NCBI GenBank assembly: GCA_013396655.1
Contig: WBMV01003354.1
Location: forward strand, 3,732-67,731
Direction: 5' to 3'
Source: Campylorhamphus procurvoides
Lineage: Eukaryota > Chordata > Aves > Passeriformes > Dendrocolaptidae
Length of the DNA: 64,000 bases
Shown here: positions 11,303 through 23,800 of the stretch, piece after piece
How positions within the stretch are numbered: position 1 is the first letter of the stretch
Layout: every line of letters starts with the position of its first letter
The notes under the pieces: generated by a model
What the model was told of the DNA's origin: nothing
Seen by the model: only the letters and a program-made list of their open reading frames with translations
Databases searched by the model: none
Translations under genes and position numbers: made by a program

Positions 11303-14300
11303 TGGCAATGGTACCATTTTCAGTTACCTCATCAATACAAAGGTGAAGGGGCTATATTACAAAATTATGTTCCAGAGGCTGGTGACACAGGATCAATATT
11401 TAATCATGAAGATGAAAAGTATTTACAAATGCTTCCAATGGATAGGATTATCATCTGCTAATTTTCCTCCAGACTAATGACACAGCAGTATGGGCGCAGA
11501 GAGGTGGGAGCAGTGGTGCACAGAGGGGCACTTTCCAGGCTTCAGAGTTGATTATGGCTTGAATTATGACCTCCCACTCTATCTGTTATGGCACCACAGT
11601 GGTTAATAGGAGCTTTCTTTGTCCAGAGGTTGCTTCGGAGACTGTTCCTGTACCTCAGGAAGCAGGGAGAAGAGAAGTTTCCTGTTTTGAAGAAGGTTTA
11701 AGAACTCTTTTCCTCCAATCAGGCAGCAGATGCCTGGGCAGGAAATGAAGAACGCAGCTGCCAGCCCCACTGCGGGTCAATGGCTGTGCTAATGGGTGCA
11801 GCTAAGGTTTACAATAGCCAAAAAGGCCCCACTGATAAGTAGGTTGCAAAGTTAAGGGGAGGATTTGTGGTGGAAGATGCCCGGATTGAGACTTCCATTG
11901 GCACGAGACCAAAACAAACCCAAATACTGAGAGGAAATGGGTGTTTGACTTCCTCCCTATATGTAACTCTCCCACAACACATTGCATCCAGTATTGAGCC
12001 CTGATAAAATGAGAGGTGTAATTAATTGTTGTGGTTCAAAACAATGCTCAGAGGTAGCAGTAGCCATCATTGCTGTAACCTTTTCTCTTGTTGATGATTC
12101 ACTGCCATTGCATATATTTGGGTTCTCAAATGCAAGGTCCCATCAAATGCAGAAATCCAGTCAAAATTTCTCCAGCTGGGTGGGGCTTTCCCCCTCTTTT
12201 TTGGGTGAAATTTAGCAAGTGTATTTTATCTCCAGGAGTGAAATTCAGCTCTGGCCTCAGTGAAGCTAGAACTGCTGACAAGTTTGTTTACGCCAAGTCT
12301 CAGTCTTTTTAACTCTGTGCCAAATTTTTCTTTCACTGACATCAAATTTACACCTCCATAACATTTGACCCTCAATGGTATAGCTCCTCACTTTCAACTG
12401 CTTTTTTTTGACTGATATCTGAAGCACCAGTCTGCCATCCTTCAGCTCCCAGGTCACCATTGTACTCTCTGTCATGCTATTTCCTCTCATGCTTTGTGTA
12501 ACATACAGTGTCTGAGAAGGTGTGAAAGGCTGAAAAACACAAGTAACTGCAGTAGGCAAATCCATACAAGTGTGTTTTCAGCTACTTCTCTGTTTGCTGC
12601 TAGTAGAACTCTATTGGCATTTTGCAAATACAGGCACCAAGTGCTCTGGAGTGCAGAATCATCACATGCCATTGAGTAAAGATAGACATGTTTCTGGATG
12701 CATCCTTGCCCAAGCTAAGTTACATTAGACGAAGCTGTGCCTGGGCAAGACATGGGCCAAAAGTGAGCAAGGACTTGAGAATTAGGCATCTGGGCAGTTG
12801 AGAAGAAAATCTCCATGGCAGTGAGAAATGAGTGGACTCAGCTGTGTGGTCTCTCATATTTCGCACCACTAACTACAAATATTCTTTTCTTACAATAATA
12901 CTAAGCAGTAGAAATCCCAAAAAATTTGATGCATGAACCATGAACTTGATGGCACCATGAACCAGAATGGAAACACATAAACCTTCTTCCTGAGAGGACT
13001 GGTGCTCTTGCTAGGGGCCCTTTACTGAAAATGGTGAGTGAAACTATCAAATGTTCATTTGATCAAGTGAGACTCGAAGACATATTTAAAGTATTTCACA
13101 GCTGTATTCCTTTGTAAGGAATACAAACACAGACTGGTCTCCAAGGAACTGACTCCGCTATCCTTCTAGCATCTCTCTCCTACAGCACTCTGGGCTCTGT
13201 ACACATCAGCTATCCTTCAAGATCTACATCTCCTGCAGTCTGCAATGAACTCTTTCAACTAGATAATGGATGGCATGTTTGTAGTGTTAGTCACGAATAA
13301 CTGGTAATTGTAATCCCTTCTCTCTTACTGCAAAAAATAGGCGCTAAAAAATAAGCTACAAAGTAACAAACTGCTGGCGTGGGACAGAACATTCAGCATC
13401 TTGTAGGGATAACCTTCCTATTCCTCTCTTCCTTCCCACTCCCTCTGAGTTTGTCTTCACTCAGCTTTTCCTGCCTTTGATGAGGATGTAAAATCAGGGC
13501 CAAGGCTGTGACATACATTCAATATGTTCTTTATAATCAGTTTTAGTGCAAAGAAGAACATAAATGTAGAGTGAAGGCAGCAAGCAAAATGTCTGTCATA
13601 GAAGGTAGTCATTTCCCTCACTGCTTGCTTTCTCTCTTCAGAGGTCTGTACACTACAGTGCAGGGCGCCCTGTACCGCCTCAGTCACAGGGAGACAGCAC
13701 TGAAAGGTCAGGAAAAAGAGCTTTGCCTACACTACAGAGCATCTGCCAGCAGGATAGTGTTAGTTATTAGGCACTTAGCAAAAGCAGAACTAACAGCATT
13801 TAGAAGGAAGTTGTTGTGGATGGTGTTAGCAATGGTCGTGATTCCTGAGGGATTCCAAATGTCAAAGAAGGACCTGACTGCTTGACACGCAGCTCGGACT
13901 GGACGCTGGACAGGTACAATGTGCTACTCCTTCTCCCCATCCCCAGGCTGCTGACCCGCAGGACTCGGGGGGTGCTGCAAACAACTGTCCTGCCCTGGGA
14001 AGGAATGGCCCCTCCCCAACTGGGGAAGCGAACCTTGGGGTCGGCTCAGCCCTCCTGGGATTTCTTTACCAGAGGAGGGTAATTTTCAAAGTTGTACTTC
14101 CTTGCATGAGCAATACCAGTCCCACTGGACTATATTATGCCTCCATTGAGAGGAAAGGGGTGATTCAAACTTTGTCTGGGGGTTAGCGCCGCTACCAGCC
14201 CGAAAACTGGGTGCCCATGTTAACTTCATTGAGCTGGGAGCTGGTTTATGGGAGAGGGGAAAAGACAGAGATCTGCAACTGTCTGAAACTGCTCTGAGCA

Positions 14301-14502
14301 AGCGTGGTTTGTATGCGACGGATCGTGCCTGGCTCCCCTGCGCTCAGATCCCGGTTCCAGCAGCAGGTACTGGGAGCATCGCAGGGATGCTCGCGGTTAG
14401 GGAAAAACGCCCGGGGCGGGGCGGCGGCTTCCCTAAGCCTCGTTCCCCGGAGGTTCCTAGGCTGGGGAGGTGGTGTCCCACGGGGGAACGGAGTGAGGGG
14501 GT

Positions 14503-14530
14503 GTATGAATGAATGCAAGAATGAATGAAC
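14503..14530. repeat. Interrupted (GAAT)n microsatellite in the promoter island
   Basis: Two GAATGAAT-type blocks are separated by a short GCAA interruption. It lies about 350 bp upstream of the FGD5 start codon, so its length may vary between individuals. Confidence 0.7.
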
Positions 14531-14665
14531 TGGGAAGGATGGCTGGAGGGGACAAATTACGGAGAGAAGGGAAGGATAGGCAGGACGGATGAAAAGGATG
14601 AAACGGGAAAAAGGATGGAAGGAGGGAGGGCGCGGTGGAGGCCATGTGGAGGGAGGCGAGAAAGC

Positions 14666-14700
14666 GGGAAGGGGGGTGAAGAGCGGGGGACCCAGAGGGG
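14666..14700 (+). repeat. Promoter G-rich tract, candidate G-quadruplex
   Basis: Four G runs (14666-14668, 14671-14676, 14685-14689, 14697-14700) fit a relaxed quadruplex pattern with loops of 2, 8 and 7 bases. They lie about 170-200 bp upstream of the FGD5 ATG on the coding strand. Confidence 0.5.
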
Positions 14701-14782
14701 AGCGAAGAGGGACCAAGGGCGGTGGCAAGGATGCGTGGGAACACGAAAGCGGGGCACGCGAAAGGGCGAGCGAAGGACTCCG

Positions 14783-14804
14783 CCGCACCGCACCGCACCG
14801 CACN
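14783..14804. repeat. CCGCA pentanucleotide repeat with ambiguous base
   Basis: About four CCGCA units end at an undetermined base (N at 14804). A slippery GC-rich repeat is a likely reason for the ambiguity. It falls in the probable 5' untranslated region of FGD5. Confidence 0.8.
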
Positions 14805-14868
14805 GCGGCGGCCCCGGGACCGTGCGCGGAGCGCCCGGGGCAGCCGGCGAGCCAAGTTGGGGTGGAAG

Positions 14869-14881
14869 ATGAACAACGCCG
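14869..14881 (+). CDS. FGD5: FGD5 coding exon 1 (initiator exon, 13 coding bases)
   Basis: ATG AAC AAC GCC G precedes a canonical donor GTAAGT at 14882. Joined to exon 2 it reads MNNAEITKPPLAPKPK. That is close to the N-terminus I recall for the paralogue FGD6, which supports both the start and the splice. The initiation context has A at -3. There is no in-frame stop immediately upstream; another in-frame ATG at 14731 would add 46 low-complexity residues if transcription starts far enough upstream. I prefer 14869 because the paralogue similarity begins there. Confidence 0.85.
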
Positions 14882-17800
14882 GTAAGTGCGCGGGCCCGTC
14901 GGGAAGGCTCTCCGCCTCCGGGCATCTTTTCCCCGAGGCCGCCAAACGGCTGGCAGGCTTCCTTCCCCCGCTGCCGGCACCCTCCTTCCCTCGGGCTCGG
15001 GAAAGCACCACCCGCCCGGGCACCACCGCTGCGGGGCTCACACCCCCCAGTGCCCCGGCATCCCCCCTTCGGGGCCGGCAGCTCCGGGCCGTGCCGCCGG
15101 GACTGGCACCGCTCCTGCGGGCACACTGCGCTGGCTCCAGCGCCGGCCCCCCGTTCCCACTGCCCTGGCAGGTGCTCGCTGGCTCCCCGCGGCTGTGCAT
15201 GCCCCAGTGCTTGTCCTGCGGGACGGGGCCAAGCGGCAAGCGCGGGCCAGGCGAGGGTGCCGGGGAGAAGGGACTGGCAGAGCGGGGGGGCCGCGCCTGC
15301 GGACGGACGGGGGTTTGCGCCCACTGCTCCCTCGGACACGCTCAACCCCTCAGGAAGTCCCTAGGGAATTTGCTGTGACTTCCTTTTCTAAAGACTGGTA
15401 TAAGGGGAGGTGATGCTTTTTTGAAGGATTTTCTCTCCAAGGCAAACCCAAACCCTTCCTCGTTCCTTCTGTTAACTTCCCAAAACTTTTCCTTGACGGA
15501 AACTGGGAAGGTCAGAGAGGCAGGATGAGAAGGGAACAAGACATTCAACAGTTAAAACATTAAAAGAGGCCACTAGAAAATTGGAGCAAACTTTAAACTC
15601 TTCACCAACACTTTCTCATTTTCAGGGGCGAGGCATGTGTGTGGAAAACATAAACAATTATTGCTAGATCTGGAGTTATTTAGAAAAATTGAATTCTGCA
15701 TCTGGAATTCAAGAGGAAGAGCAATAGCCCCTTTGTGTTAGCCCTGAATTTTTTTCCATTGCGTTTCCTTGTTCCAGAAAGTGAATATTGCTGGGCATCT
15801 CACTTGCATGGGTACATCCTGAAGCCCAGAGAGTTCACTGCTAGATACCTTGTCCTACAACTGTCATGTGTCGGGAAATTGTGAATCATTGTTTGCCAAA
15901 GCACAGGAACACAGGATTGGAAAAGCTCTTTTGGGTCAAACCCAGCTCTCTGCTGCTGTATCAGTGTGTCATACCACTCCTCTGAGTTTAAAGCAAAAGG
16001 TTCTCTTTCCTTTTGGAGGGGGGAGTGAGACATTTTCCTAAAATGTGGTAATATTTCCATTCTATTTTATGATTTGTGGTCTGGACTGGAGTCTCTCCCT
16101 CCCAGGAGACAAAGTTATTTGAAAGTTAAGTAAGCCTGACAAAAATTGCTTTATCCATGATGCTTCTAGCTCTCTGTCTGTCCATTATTTGAAACAGGCC
16201 AGTTCTGATCTGTTCCTGTTATCAGTGGAAGTGCAGTGTAAGAAATATCAGATGTATCCATTTGTAAAGACTTATTAGGAGTTGGGTTTTTTTTCGGAAA
16301 TGTAGGATCTAATGGGAGTACTTTCATTACCAAAAGAAGTACCCGTTGTTACAGGATGCAAGGTCATACTATTTTATCAATTCCTCCAATTATATCAAAC
16401 CAAAACGTTTCAGGTAGCTCTCCCGCTACTCCTCTCACCACACTGAGAAACTCTTGCCAATGTTAGTTCTTCTAGTTTCCAGACCAGGTTCAACACCACT
16501 TATTCTTGTGATTACATTGTCCTTTTGCTTAAAAATAGTTCTTTTCCTCTTCTGGTGTTTACCTCCAGGTTGTATTTATAGAGTGTTCATATCCCTTCTC
16601 AGCCTTTGTTTTGTATGTTCACACAATGCAAGGAATGTCTCTCCCATCAGTGCAAAGCAGAACTTCCTACTGAATCTGAAGGAGAGGGGTATTTATGAAC
16701 TGGCACAGCTCGGGGACCAGTATTAGCTATCTTTGTATTACAGTAAGTCATACATAGCACCAGTAAGTAGAGTCATATATGCAGGCATATATGGCAGCTG
16801 TGATCCAACAGTTAGAATAGTGACAGGCAGAAAACAGGAAGGGAGATATGGATTATCCTTAGAGATGCAGACCTGATATGAAAAGAAAGATGAAGCAATC
16901 TATCCAAGGCCACAGGAAATCTGTGGTAAGAGACAAGAGACCAGACCAGCCTCGTATATAGGACCTTCCAGCCTCTAAGTACCGATTTGTTTGCCAGCTG
17001 ATGAAATGCTGCTGCCCATAGGAAGAACCAGCAGTGTTTCACAATGGGATGTTATGCTGTTGTATTATATTTACAGATGACTGCAGTAAAGTTATACAGT
17101 AACAGAAATTTATAAGCTATTGATCTGACATCCCAGAGTCATAATGCATTGATCTAATCATAGAGGATGCATTCCAGTAATTGTACAGAGCAGTATTTTA
17201 CTTCTGCAGAGTTGGAGATGCTCAGCCAGCCTAGCTGTTAATATTTCTATCAAGATTTTTGAGAAGACAAAATTCCTATGGGAATTTTTGGGATAGTTAC
17301 TACTGACTGTAGGTGTATCGTCACACTAGTGGTGCCTTCTTGCTATATACAGAGTACCTTTGATCAAAAGAGCATATACTGATAAGAGAGGATAGATGTT
17401 TTTCAAAAGTATCAGACTTAGGTAGAAGATGAAATAACCATTTTTAGAAATATGAGGCATTTAGGAGCCAATGATCTGGCTTTGACCAGGACGTCAGATT
17501 TCAACTGCCTGAAGTCCCAACTCTCAGAAAACACTTAAGGATCTAATACCCATTTCAAGTCATATTAAGAGGTGATACTGAAGTCTTATTTGGAAGGAAA
17601 ACTTACATTCCAACACAGTTTGAAAATCCTGGTCTGAATACCTTTTCTGTTTCAAGTGACTTCCATGCAACTGTTTTCACTTCTTATGTAATTTTTGTAA
17701 TTTCAGATTTTTTTCCAACAGTGTGAAGTAAGTGATGCATTTACATGCTGTAAAACAAACAGAACTACTTCTGCAGCAAATACTGCACAATTAATGATAT

Positions 17801-20800
17801 CTCAGTCAGTACATCCTGGGGTCCTACCAGTGACAGCACTGGTGGTTTATGAGTTGAACCCCCTCACAGGGATGATGCTTTCCTTGTAAATCATGCTACC
17901 TCATCTATTTAATCTCCAACATACTGAAGCTTATGCTGGGTACTTAATTCAGAATGACATTAAAATGGCTTATCTAAATATGCAGCATGAACACACCCTC
18001 ACTGTCTGACTTGGACAGCTGGTAGAGTTGTAATTACATGTTGGAACCTACAGCTTTCTGTACTGGAAATGTAATAAATGACTCTTAGGAGACTCTGTGC
18101 TTGGCTTGCCTTACATTCTAGGCAGCATTACTATAGTGGTTGGCACTGATGTTCTGGCCAGGTCCAAACCCAGCTCTTCATCTGCAGAGAGCTGTCTGTT
18201 TCACTTACAGTGAACCTCCATGTGTTATTTTCATAGGAAACTCTGTACCACCATTCTCTCAGAACAATTTCTTCTCTAAGGAGGAAGCACCACAGTCAAA
18301 AGATAAACTCATGTATTACACAAGCTGAAATAGACACAGGTACAGAAGCTCCTGATCAGAGCTGAACAAGACTTTCTGATATCCTTGTCTGGATATTCTC
18401 TCTCTGCCTTGTGTTTCTCACTTTCCCTCTGTGGATTTCAGTCCCTTCTTCCTGGGCAGAAGCAGTGACAGACAGGACTTGTGTGCACTGGTTTCCACTG
18501 CAGTTCTGAGTTTGGTGCAGTACCATTCCACTGTTGTAATATGGTCCCTCCACTTGTGCTGTTGCTTCCATCCAAAAGCTCTGCAGATCCCTGAACAATG
18601 CATTTCTGTCCTCACTGTGTCTCCCATTTTAACTGATGTCTGAGTTGAATTAATGCCAAAGGCATGAAGAAAACACGGGTCCCCAAAAGTTCATTGGTCA
18701 GAAAAAGCTACTTTCAGCATCTGAAGAGATGCCTGAACTAGACTGCAGCACCAGCCAAGGCTGAAAGGAGTATCTGCACTGTGGAGATATGTCATTTCTT
18801 GAGCCACTAGCAAAGACCATGGTCCTGGGACAAATATTCCTGCAAATGTGAAACTTCAGTGTTTAATTAGGTCTTGGTGGTGGTGGTGTTAGTAGGGATG
18901 GTGCTTTATAAGGCTTAATTAAACTCTGGGCTAGTTCCTAAATCTGGAAAACATTTGAAAGTGGTTAGTTGCAGTGTTTCAGGCAATACCCCACTACAAA
19001 ATGTTTATTGTTTCAAAGAAGCATTTGAACAAGAAAAGCTATATGGGTTGATTGCTATTCCAGGAGAGCTGCTAGGTTACTGTTCACTGCTTAGAAACTT
19101 GCATGGGAGTAGACTAGTATAATGTAATTTCATATGGAGCGTGGCAGGAATGGAACCATGCAGGGTTGCCTGAAGGAAGGTGGGTAAGGAGAGGAAGCGG
19201 TCCTTGTCAGTACAAGGAAGCGTCGAACAATAAGGGGAGGAGCAGGCCAAAGGAATTTGTATTCCCCAAGAGTTTCCTTTTAAGCACAAGGTGGGTGTGT
19301 CTCCCTCCAAACTAAAACACATCCTAAAATAAACATGCACAATGATTTGTGAACATACACATTGCTTATGGTGCAGTGTTGCTTTGTGTCCATTTAGAAG
19401 TTACAGCCAGAACCTTTCAAGTGGCTTAGACAGAAAAGGAAGCAGAAATTGAAGCAGAGTGAAATTGTCCCGGTAAAAGGCAAGAAGCTGTGCTTTCTTT
19501 TGTTTGGGTTGTTAAACAAACACTTGTACTCCTCCTGCCGCCTCTCCCTCGCACCCCCACCAACGAAAAAGGAAAATTGGTTCAGGAGCCTCATGAAAGG
19601 CAAGATCAACAGAGAGAGCAGTTAGGAAAAACACTATGTAAGGATTAAGTTGTGACCAGTAGCTGGCACAAGTGGGTAAGAGTGGAACATCACTTATGCC
19701 TATTACTATACTGTGGACAACGACCACTACTTCCACCAGCAATGTTACTGAAGGTAGCAGAAGGAAAACCCCAAGATTATTTGATTCCTTTTGCTGTAGA
19801 AAATTATCATTGGAGGGAAAATGGGTAACTGTTTAAACTATAGTTCTTTTAAGGGGATGTTGCATGGTTATTTTACTTAAAGGAAATGAGTTCATGACAT
19901 TATTTTATTTCAAATTTGTTTATATGACAAAGCTTGGGAGATCCTGGCATTGTCTATAGTCCAGTCTTTTCCTCATTACTCACTGTTTCAGTACAGACAC
20001 TGTCTGACAAGAACAAGGATGAGAATGTTGAGGCTGTTCAAGCCTTGTCACATCCCAGGAATGGAGTAGGTATATTTGTATCCCATTATTGGATAGACAT
20101 TCCATAGAAAGGCCAGGCACTGCAGAAACTGGTATAGGACATCCAAACTGATGTTTTTTCCTTGGAGTTAGTTGTAAAAATGCCTTATTATGGTGCTAAA
20201 GGTGTAAAGACTCAGTTTTACCTAATAAAAATTTCCTGCATTTTACTACTAGAAGGTTAGTTTAGGATGTTCAGTCATTGCAATAGCTGATTAGAAAATG
20301 CAAAGGCAGACGGAGCTGGAGAGCCAGGCTTACAAGATACCAAACCCACTTATATTCCCTCCATGTTTTTAACTGGCAAGAGTTTTCAGTACTCTGCAGC
20401 CTTCAACTGCTGCCTGCAGCAGAAGCAGTGGTACTTCCACAATAGTGGAGTGTTTGGCACATAACATTTCCAAAATAATGTGGAGGGAAAGATGAGTTAC
20501 TCATGCTGTGATGAGACAGATGCCCTGCAGCTCAAAGCAGCAGTGGATACTGTGAAACACTACAGTGCTGAGGACTAGCAAACACACAGTTCTCTCTCCG
20601 TCGTCCACAAGTTGGTTTAAGCCTCCCACACATGATGCTGGATTGGATAAAACCCCAGATACAGAATAATTCTTAAACAGTATATGCAATAAGGAGCCTG
20701 ATTAGAGCAGACTTTTCATTCCTTCTGGGCTAAGCAGAGATCACTCTTTCAGTTTTTAACTTAGATGAAATCTCTGGTATCTCATAGCTCTAGAAAGAAA

Positions 20801-23800
20801 GACTGTTTTCTGACTACATCAGAATGCCAAATTATCAGCTTCTTTCTGAGCACTGGAAGAAATTTCAGCAAGGTTAAGAAGATCAGAAGAAACAGCCTTT
20901 TATGTCTCTCAGAGTCTAACGGAACAAATATATGCCAGCATTAGTTCAATGCAAATGATTTAAATTATACTAAGGTAACAATCAGAAAAGTACCATGACA
21001 CCAAATACCAGAACAATCAGAGAAACATTTTTAAGCAGTTTGCATTCAGTATCCCCTTATGCTCAGTATGGTGCACAGCTCAGGTCTAACTGTCTGCACT
21101 TCTACATGTCAAAACTCTGCATTCCAAAATACTCAAAATATAACAGCACATTACCTACAGTTCCTGAAACTTACACCATGATTTATGATAGGATTTCACA
21201 TAGGAACCATGTCCCAAATTGAGATGCTGTTCCCTTATTTCCTGTGTATAGGGCACGAAGATTTTGCACAAAGACTTTTTGTTGTCTCTGTCATGGTGAA
21301 ATATTTTGTCCTGTGCTTTTCCTTACAACAGAGAGCTCTCCTCTTTCCACTACTACGTGTAAATTAAAATTATAAAAATAATTCCAGATTTCTGATTGAT
21401 TAACTGTATCATTATCTATTGATGGCTAAGAAACATCAATAGGATGAAATCACTTCTCTCTACTTACTACCATCTGTAACCATTTGGTATGCTGGCTTCT
21501 TCACACTACATATTTCATCTCATCTAAAATCTCTCAAGGGAGGATCCCTATTGTTGCCTATTTATGCAGTCTTTCACCATTTCATTTAGTTTCAGAAGAA
21601 TATTAATTTCAGGACCAAGATAGCTGAATGGCTATGGCATGCAAACTGTACTGTGAGTAAAATGGCCACATATGACTTAATTCACCTAGCTTCAGTCTAG
21701 CTTGTTGTCAGTCTGCTTGAATTCCCCTACATGTGCATCAGCACTACCACTAGAAATAGAAGGCTGGCCTTAGCTTGCAAGATAATTCACTTTTTAAAGT
21801 ACATTTTGATGTTTAGAGAAGATTGTACCTGCAAGGCATCCTGGATTTACAGGAGGATGGAGGATCTTTAGACTAAAGGGCTGAAAAAGCTGTACACTGA
21901 AAACAAAACTTGAGTTTAAACCAATAACTCACTTTATGTTTTGGGTTGAAGTATTTCACTCAGTGCATTATAGCTCATCTGCATAATCAGTGTAAAGTAC
22001 TAGCCAAGCTTTTACCAAACTATCTTATCCCTTATGATTATGTTGTTTGGTAAACAAAATTTAACTCCATGTTTTGTTACCATGGCCATGGCAGGTAGGA
22101 AGAATCTGTGTCTGGGCAGTTTTATTGGGTTGAATTAAGCCTTGAGTAGAATTAATTTTGTTCAGTGCTGAAATTCCGCAAGCTACCTATTGAAATTAAA
22201 ATCATTGCTACAAAGTGTACTGAGTTATATGAACAGCTACTGTGGCTGAAAGGCATTTCTTCATTGCAGTGACACACTTCAGCATCGCTGAATCAGAGTG
22301 TTCATATTTAATCACAGGGCAAATATTTCTGTGGCAGAACCAAAATGTCTCTAATATTAGTACTTCTGAGTGTGGGAGGTGTTATCCATCTGTGAACACC
22401 TGTGTGTGATACATCTTTGGCTCTGCAGCTGTACATCTTCCTCTCTCCAGGTGTGCCAGGGCTGCATCTAGTTCAGTTCAATTTTGACTTTAAACTGTGT
22501 TCCCTGGAATATAGGTACAGTGCCACATGGAAGGACAGTCCACGAGCTTTGCTCCTTCAGTTCTCTTTTCAGAGCTGAGTCTGTTATTGGCTGGGCTCCT
22601 AATGCATTAGAAGACAGTGATTATAAAGTCCACCATAGGTTATATTCTGCTGGATATAATAAGAAACCAAGATGACTAACATGACTTTTTTCTCTTTCCT
22701 CTAGAAATCACAAAACCACCACTAGCACCAAAACCAAAGATTATCGGTCATCTTCCTCCAGTAGCTGTCTCCAGATTTTCTCCTTCACTGCCTAGGGCTG
22801 ATATTCTTCATAACTCGAACTCTGTGTCTAGGGGTCCCAAACCACCTATTGCCCCCAAGCCAAAATTATCAGCTGACACTGAGGGCAAATCCAGCGTTTC
22901 TACCAACAATAACTTAAATAAATGCCCAAATGGGAAATTGGTATGTCCTGATGGAGAGCTGTATGAAAGAAGCCAATGCAGTGCTGATTGCCTAGAATCT
23001 GAGGCAGATAATGAATACATAGTACTTCCTGAAGCTCAGCTAACCAGCAAAGACTGTAATAATTTGGAACATGAACATGATCTGAACCTGGATTCCTATG
23101 TGGAAAATGAAGTCTCAGAAACTCCAGAAGAGGTAGGGAAGGAAGAGGATAGCACTGCTAATGAGGAGAATACCAGTAATCGAGAAGTCATTGAAGATGA
23201 GCACCATAACCACTGTAACTCTTCAGATATTGCTGAACCAATGGAACCTGGCTCTGAAGAGTCAGCCAGAGACTGTAACCAGTCCAAAGTACTTTGTGAG
23301 GAGTCCTCAGATACCCCAGATAGGGATAACGATTCTTCCAAAAATGTAGATGAAGATGAGGATGTTGTAGGTGATTGTATTGAAACACAAAACAAACAGG
23401 AAACTTCTTATAACCTGGAACTGGTCAAGAACAATAGTGATTGTAAAACTGACAGTGATAACATTTTCAGTAGAGATGAGAAACTAATGGGTGATGCTTG
23501 TAAAGATACCATTGTAATTCCACTGCCCACAGATGAATCAGTCCAATGTTGTGAGAAAGCAGGGCAGGAGGAGGAGGAACTGTCTGAGATTTCAGAAAAA
23601 GCAGATGGGTATCTAGCACATGATGATGGCTGCAGTGTGCATGCAGAGCTTGATTTGAACATGAAAGGGGAGTTAGAAAATGATGACTGTGCAAGCCCTG
23701 ACATGCTGCCTGATGAGGCCAGTGAAGAAACAGCTTCTGGCTTAGAACTGTGTGGACCTAGTGCCCTAAATGGTTTAGGCGAGTTCATCCATCAATCAGC

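Larger units (their letters stand above)
1..14300. other. Intergenic region upstream of FGD5, no supportable gene
   Basis: About 14 kb before the CpG island holds no reading frame that looks coding. Open frames are short (mostly under 120 codons), lack splice-flanked homologous blocks and match no family I recognise. It is mostly AT-rich single-copy sequence. Separate entries cover a G-rich tract (3334-3384), a GC-rich patch (4840-5060), an inverted repeat (6844-6868) and simple repeats. I saw no tRNA, rRNA or clear transposon here. Distal exons of a neighbour, or a long non-coding RNA, cannot be excluded by reading alone. Confidence 0.6.
14315..15345. promoter_or_regulatory. FGD5: CpG island promoter and first exon region of FGD5
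   Basis: About 1 kb of dense CpG contrasts sharply with the AT-rich flanks and surrounds the FGD5 initiation codon at 14869. It includes an SP1-type GC box (GGGGCGGGGC at 14413-14422), a purine-rich stretch (14560-14710) and a CCGCA pentanucleotide repeat containing the only N of the window. No TATA box is obvious, so dispersed initiation is expected. The transcription start cannot be placed from sequence alone. CpG density continues past the exon 1 donor into the start of intron 1, as is common for CpG-island promoters. Confidence 0.85.

Noticed and set aside
14246..15378. Long overlapping frames on both strands in the CpG island (up to about 260 codons)
   Set aside because: High GC removes stop codons on both strands. 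The frames overlap one another, cross the N and have Pro/Arg/Ala-rich translations with no family resemblance.
23096..23788. Antisense frames of 99-126 codons inside FGD5 exon 2
   Set aside because: They are Ser/Leu-rich mirror images of the acidic sense coding sequence.
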